DNA of 9,273 nucleotides from Pseudonocardiaceae bacterium (GTDB taxonomy: Bacteria > Actinomycetota > Actinomycetes > Mycobacteriales > Pseudonocardiaceae), in the NCBI GenBank assembly GCA_025937115.1, contig JAICSB010000111.1, forward strand, positions 1 to 9,273, in the 5' to 3' direction. This document shows positions 5,757 to 9,273 of the stretch, piece after piece (position 1 is the stretch's first letter; each line of letters starts with the position of its first letter). The position numbers and the translations under genes were made by a program. The notes beneath the pieces were generated by a model. It had not been told where the DNA came from. It searched no databases and saw only the letters and a program-made list of their open reading frames with translations.

Positions 5757-6818
5757 ATGGACGACTTCATTTCGCACAGTTCGTGGATGCGCGACATTCC
5801 CGATGCGGCTGCAGTGACAACACTGAGCATTCCTGGAACCCATGATACATGCAGCGTCGGCGGCCTCCTCGGATTTGGTAAGACTCAGAACCTCGACTTG
5901 CCAGACCAATTGCATGCTGGGATACGGTTTGTCGATATCAGACTTGCGCATTATCGGGATGACCTCTACGTTCACCATGACGTTGTGCATATGGGAAAGT
6001 GCTACGCAGACGTTCTGAATACTTGTTCCGACTTCCTCAGGCAACACCCCTCAGAAAGTATCTTCTTGTCAGTGAAGAACGAAGAACGCTTCGATAGCAC
6101 GCTCGGCAGATTTGCCCCATCCGAAGTCTTTGGAAAGTCTCGAGGGGACCGTGCGAGCTGGGTGGTCCGTTCGAAGTCGTTTGAACACGCATTTCAAGCG
6201 AGAACGTGGCAGTATGTCGACGACGAGTCACTATTCTACAATCTTCCTGCCCGTGTTCCTGCACCCGATTCTGAGACTTCCAATCCGACGCTGACGTCCG
6301 AAACGACACTGGCAGAAATTCGCGGTAAGATTGTTTTACTGCGCAGATTCGAGGGCAGTAAGCACGTCGGATTCGACCTTAGTTATTGGCCGGAAAATCG
6401 GCGCTTCAGAACCATGAAAGGACTCATCTGCGCTATCGAAGATCACTATCACGCCCCTGGCGAAGAGTCCAAGTACAACTTCATCATAACCCACCTGGAG
6501 GAAGCGCAGCGACGTGCTCCAAAAGATCTGTACATCACGTTTACCAGCGCCGTTAACCTGAAGGCTCACGGCTACGCAAAGACGATAAATCCACGCCTCA
6601 ACGACTACCTTTCAGAATCCCCACCGGGGCGGGTCGGAATTATCGCGATGGACTACTTCGAAGAGCCACGAGAATTAGTCTCCAACGTGATAAAAATGAA
6701 CGCTACGGCTACGGTCACAGCCGGCCACGGCGCGGGCGCGCCAGCTATGGCCGACATATCGGGCGATGATCACAGTTTGTCCGCGGTAGCTGTCATCGCG
6801 ACTGATGTGCTGAGGTAA
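5757..6818 (+). CDS. Phosphatidylinositol-specific phospholipase C, Bacillus cereus type, no signal peptide
   Basis: This 353-aa enzyme should cleave phosphatidylinositol to diacylglycerol and cyclic inositol phosphate (EC 4.6.1.13 type). Against the B. cereus enzyme it keeps the first catalytic His in SIPGTHDT (H29, D30), the VDIR motif (D60, R62), the second catalytic His in YVHHD (H74) and the Asp in AMDYFEEP (D299). Family stretches IFLSVKNEE, IRGKIVLLRRFEG, LSYWPENRRF, LYITFTS and INPRLNDYL follow in order. Bacterial relatives are normally secreted, but the sequence from ATG 5757 (MDDFISHSSWMRDIPD) has no signal peptide, and the upstream extension has no hydrophobic core. Either it acts in the cytoplasm or leaves by an unusual route. 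Actinobacteria contain phosphatidylinositol, so the cell's own membrane is a possible substrate. Its less GC-rich composition than the CHAD and reductase genes suggests acquisition. It stands alone and lies outside the island repeats. Confidence 0.95.
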   Translation: MDDFISHSSWMRDIPDAAAVTTLSIPGTHDTCSVGGLLGFGKTQNLDLPDQLHAGIRFVDIRLAHYRDDLYVHHDVVHMGKCYADVLNTCSDFLRQHPSESIFLSVKNEERFDSTLGRFAPSEVFGKSRGDRASWVVRSKSFEHAFQARTWQYVDDESLFYNLPARVPAPDSETSNPTLTSETTLAEIRGKIVLLRRFEGSKHVGFDLSYWPENRRFRTMKGLICAIEDHYHAPGEESKYNFIITHLEEAQRRAPKDLYITFTSAVNLKAHGYAKTINPRLNDYLSESPPGRVGIIAMDYFEEPRELVSNVIKMNATATVTAGHGAGAPAMADISGDDHSLSAVAVIATDVLR

Positions 6819-6959
6819 TCAGCCATCCGACGGCCACTCCAGCGTGTTACTGACCATGGTGGACGAGCCGAGCCGCGTGTCGCGGGAAGGCGCAGGTTTG
6901 AGTGACGGGGCCGTTCGGGTATATCGGTCCTTGTGGCCAAGACTGGCGGGGTGACGGCA
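6819..6959. other. Intergenic region between phospholipase and CYTH-CHAD gene
   Basis: This 141-bp gap shows no strong hairpin with a T-tract. It should carry the CYTH-CHAD promoter. GGCGGGG at about 6945-6951 is a plausible ribosome binding site for ATG 6960. Confidence 0.4.
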
Positions 6960-8477
6960 ATGCGCGAGACCGAGCGCAAGTACGAGGCGACCAGCGCGCT
7001 GGAGCTGCCGGACCCGGCCAGGTTGACCGGGCTGGACGCCGGTTCGGGCGCCGAGGAACAACAGTTGGATGCGGTGTACTTCGACACTGCCGATCTGCGG
7101 CTGGCCCGGGTCGGCATCACGCTGCGGCGTCGGGAGGGCGGATCCGATCCGGGATGGCACCTGAAGCTGCCGGTCGGCGCGGACAGCCGAGACGAGCTGC
7201 GGATGCCACTGGGTCGTTCCAGCCGCAAGCCGCCGGCGGAGTTGCTGGGGCTGATCCGGGTGTATACCCGCGGTGCCGCCGTGGTGCCAGTCGCCCAGCT
7301 CAATACCCGGCGGCGACGGTGGCTGCTCGCCGGCCCGGACGGCCAGGCGCTCGCGGAGCTGGCCGAGGACCAGGTCAGCGCACACACAATGGGTGAGCAG
7401 ACCAGGGCGGTCTCCTGGCGTGAGGTGGAGGTGGAGCTCGCCGAGCACGGCCAGGTCGAGCTGCTGGACCGCATCGAGCGTCAGCTGCTTAAAGTGGGCG
7501 TACAGCGCTCGGGACATGGGTCCAAGCTGGGCCGGCTGCTAGCCGAGGAGCTGTCGGCGCGCCCCGCCACCCCGAAGCCGGCCGCCGCTTCCTCTGCCGG
7601 TGACGTGGTGCTGGCCTACCTGACGAAACAGGCCGAACAGCTGCGCAGGTACGACCCGCTGGTCCGCCGTGACGCCCCGGACGCGGTGCACCAGATGCGG
7701 GTGGCGGCCCGCCGGATGCGCAGTGCCCTCCAGGCGTTCGGCCGGGTGATCCCACGGAAGCGGACCCGCGAACTGACGATGGAGCTGAAGTGGATAGCCG
7801 GTGAGCTGGGCGGGGCGCGGGACTCCGAGGTGATGGCCGAGCGGCTCGCTGCGATGCTGGCCGAGCTGCCCGGCGAGCTGATCCTCGGGCCGGTCGCCGC
7901 CGCGGTCACCCGGTCCTTCGAACGCCGCGAGGCCGATGCCCGCCAGGTCGCGATCGCCGCCCTGGACAGCCACCGCTACTTGGCGCTGCACGACACAATC
8001 GACGCGCTGCTGGCGCACCCGCCGTTCACCCGGGCCGCCGCCCGCCCAGCCCGCCGGGAGCTCTCCCGGAGCGTGGCGCGGGCCTATCGACGGATCAAGT
8101 CGCGCATGCGCGACGCGAGTTCCCAGCCTGCGGGCGAGCAGCGCGACATCGCCCTGCACGAGACGCGCAAGGCCGCCAAACGGCTGCGCTACGCCACCGA
8201 AGCCGTCCTACCCGCATTGGGCAAGCCGGCCAAGCGGCTACAACGACGCCTGAAGAAAGTGCAGAAGCTGCTCGGTGCGCATCAGGACACGGCGGTGTCC
8301 CGACCCGTTCTGCGAGAGCTCGCCGCGCAGGCTCACCTCGAGGGCGGCAACGGCTTCACCTACGGCCTGATGTACGCCGCTGAATCCGCCCGCGCGCAGC
8401 GCGTCGAGCGCGATCTGCCCGCGGCGTGGAAGCGCCTGCGCAAACCGAAGAACATAAAGTGGCTCACCCGACACTGA
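6960..8477 (+). CDS. CYTH-CHAD domain protein, polyphosphate-binding
   Basis: This 505-aa cytoplasmic protein pairs an N-terminal CYTH domain (about 1-200; the family of triphosphate tunnel enzymes and adenylate cyclase CyaB) with a C-terminal CHAD domain (about 215-490). The CYTH signature is complete at the N-terminus (E3, E5, K7 in ETERK), followed by YFDTADLRL, basic LRRRE, WHLKLP and acidic EVEVEL. CHAD histidines sit in VHQMRVAARRMRS (H244), ALHETRKAAKRLRY (H400) and GAHQD (H441). CHAD domains bind inorganic polyphosphate and CYTH domains bind or hydrolyse triphosphate chains, so a polyphosphate-related role is likely; the exact substrate is not clear from sequence. ATG 6960 places the ETERK motif at the N-terminus as usual and has a ribosome binding site; GTG 6933 is possible. 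High GC and strong third-position bias mark it as a core chromosomal gene. Confidence 0.94.
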   Translation: MRETERKYEATSALELPDPARLTGLDAGSGAEEQQLDAVYFDTADLRLARVGITLRRREGGSDPGWHLKLPVGADSRDELRMPLGRSSRKPPAELLGLIRVYTRGAAVVPVAQLNTRRRRWLLAGPDGQALAELAEDQVSAHTMGEQTRAVSWREVEVELAEHGQVELLDRIERQLLKVGVQRSGHGSKLGRLLAEELSARPATPKPAAASSAGDVVLAYLTKQAEQLRRYDPLVRRDAPDAVHQMRVAARRMRSALQAFGRVIPRKRTRELTMELKWIAGELGGARDSEVMAERLAAMLAELPGELILGPVAAAVTRSFERREADARQVAIAALDSHRYLALHDTIDALLAHPPFTRAAARPARRELSRSVARAYRRIKSRMRDASSQPAGEQRDIALHETRKAAKRLRYATEAVLPALGKPAKRLQRRLKKVQKLLGAHQDTAVSRPVLRELAAQAHLEGGNGFTYGLMYAAESARAQRVERDLPAAWKRLRKPKNIKWLTRH

Positions 8478-8522
8478 CCAACGACCGGTGATTCGTGGTT
8501 ACGATGCGAACTGGAGGCCGTT

Positions 8523-8530
8523 GAGGGGAG
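8523..8530 (+). promoter_or_regulatory. Ribosome binding site for the GrdE-like gene
   Basis: GAGGGGAG lies 6 nt before GTG 8537 and supports that codon as the start. The 59-bp gap after the CYTH-CHAD stop would allow co-transcription of the two genes. Confidence 0.6.
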
Positions 8531-8536
8531 ACCGTC

Positions 8537-9273
8537 GTGCCGGCATTGCGGCGCATCGTCCACCAGATCCACTCTCTTGAGATCGGCGTCTCCACCCGGT
8601 ATGAACAACATCATCTTGTAGTTGGCCGGGACCGGGCCCAGGCGCTGTTTGAAGATCCCGCCCTGGCGTCGGTGCGTGTGCACATCGCGGCACCGGGGGA
8701 CCCGGTCCGGATCATCGCGCCGCTCGACGTGGTGGAGCCGCGCTCCAAGGGACCAGCCGGCGGAGCGTTTCCCGGCTGGATGGCGCCGGTCAACCGCACA
8801 CGCGGCGGCGACATTCATGTGCTGCGCGGCGCCGCGGTGCTGGCAGCCGGGTTTCTGCCGCGCAATCAGGAGGGCCTGATCGACATGTCCGGTCCGGCCG
8901 CGCAGCTGTCCCCGTTCGGCCGGACGAACAACATCGTGATCGAGTTCGACCGCGCTGACGGCGCCTCCTGGCAGGAAGCTGAGATCGCGCTACGCCGAGG
9001 GCTGCTGCGGGTAGCGGTGCACCTCGCCGACGCCGCCGTCGACGCCGCGCCCGACGCGGTCGAGGAGCTGGCGCCACCGCACCGCCCGGGCACCCCTACT
9101 GGCGGCCTCCCCCGGGTCGGCGTGATCACGAACCTGCAGACTCAGGGCGCGTTCAAGGACGTCTTCGTCTACGGGCGCAGCATGGCGGGCAGCCTGCCCA
9201 CCCTGTTCGACCCCGCCGAGATCGAGGATGGGGCGGTGGTCAGCGGCCAGTACGGGCACCCGGCGCTGCGCAA
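8537..9273 (+). CDS. Glycine/sarcosine/betaine reductase component B-like protein (GrdE family), partial at 3' end
   Basis: The frame is open from GTG 8537 to the window end (245 complete codons, C-terminus missing). The product follows the clostridial GrdE proprotein closely: DPVRIIAPLDVVEPRSKGP, GGAFPGWM, HVLRGAAVLA, QEGLIDMSGPAAQLSPFG, then VITNLQTQGAFKDVFVYG and LPTLFDPAEIEDGAVVSG. In glycine reductase, component B binds the amine substrate; GrdE is cleaved at a conserved Cys (motif NC after VSG) to form a pyruvoyl group. Here VSG is followed by QYGHPALR with no Cys at that place, so classical self-processing looks impossible. It may belong to an aerobic or non-pyruvoyl branch of the family with another substrate. 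A selenoprotein-B-like partner would be expected downstream, outside the window. The assignment is firm at family level, open at function level. Confidence 0.85.
   Translation, partial: MPALRRIVHQIHSLEIGVSTRYEQHHLVVGRDRAQALFEDPALASVRVHIAAPGDPVRIIAPLDVVEPRSKGPAGGAFPGWMAPVNRTRGGDIHVLRGAAVLAAGFLPRNQEGLIDMSGPAAQLSPFGRTNNIVIEFDRADGASWQEAEIALRRGLLRVAVHLADAAVDAAPDAVEELAPPHRPGTPTGGLPRVGVITNLQTQGAFKDVFVYGRSMAGSLPTLFDPAEIEDGAVVSGQYGHPALR

Noticed and set aside
6770..7517. Minus-strand frames of over 230 codons opposite the CYTH-CHAD gene
   Set aside because: They are shadows of a high-GC gene with complete CYTH and CHAD motifs on the plus strand.
1..9273. CRISPR array or retron-like element
   Set aside because: No regularly spaced repeats, no cas genes and no reverse transcriptase are present.

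Overview
The window is high-GC actinobacterial DNA. GC-rich codon third positions, GTG starts, a CYTH-CHAD protein and HTH-TPR and periplasmic-binding families typical of Streptomyces-like genomes all point that way; I cannot name a genus from sequence alone.

The left 5.4 kb is a small integrative island inserted in a tRNA gene with anticodon CAU (5399-5473, minus strand, most likely elongator tRNA-Met). A 59-bp direct repeat with one mismatch marks the ends: 111-169 (displaced tRNA 3' half, attL side) and 5385-5443 (inside the intact tRNA, attR side). Beside the intact tRNA lies a complete tyrosine integrase (4036-5307, minus). The island's main cargo is two head-to-head genes with no intergenic space: a 674-aa membrane-anchored protein with an outward-facing type 1 periplasmic-binding (PBP1) domain (691-2715, minus) and a cytoplasmic HTH regulator with TPR-like repeats (about 2688-3974, plus). 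Between attL and the PBP gene is non-coding DNA with short repeats, plus a possible frameshifted gene remnant (347-650). I see no excisionase, replication or transfer gene.

Right of the tRNA, outside the repeats, a tandem 26-bp repeat and a strong ribosome binding site precede a phosphatidylinositol-specific phospholipase C of Bacillus cereus type, with all catalytic residues but no signal peptide. Its base composition is visibly less GC-rich than that of the genes to its right. Next come a CYTH-CHAD polyphosphate-binding protein (6960-8477) and the start of a protein of the glycine/sarcosine/betaine reductase component B (GrdE-like) family, which runs off the window. That last protein lacks the NC motif at the position where GrdE forms its pyruvoyl cofactor.

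The best candidate for an undescribed system is the island cargo: an extracellular ligand-binding membrane protein paired divergently with a cytoplasmic HTH-TPR regulator and carried by a minimal integrase-only element. A sensor-regulator role is inference from domains and layout; the families themselves are known.
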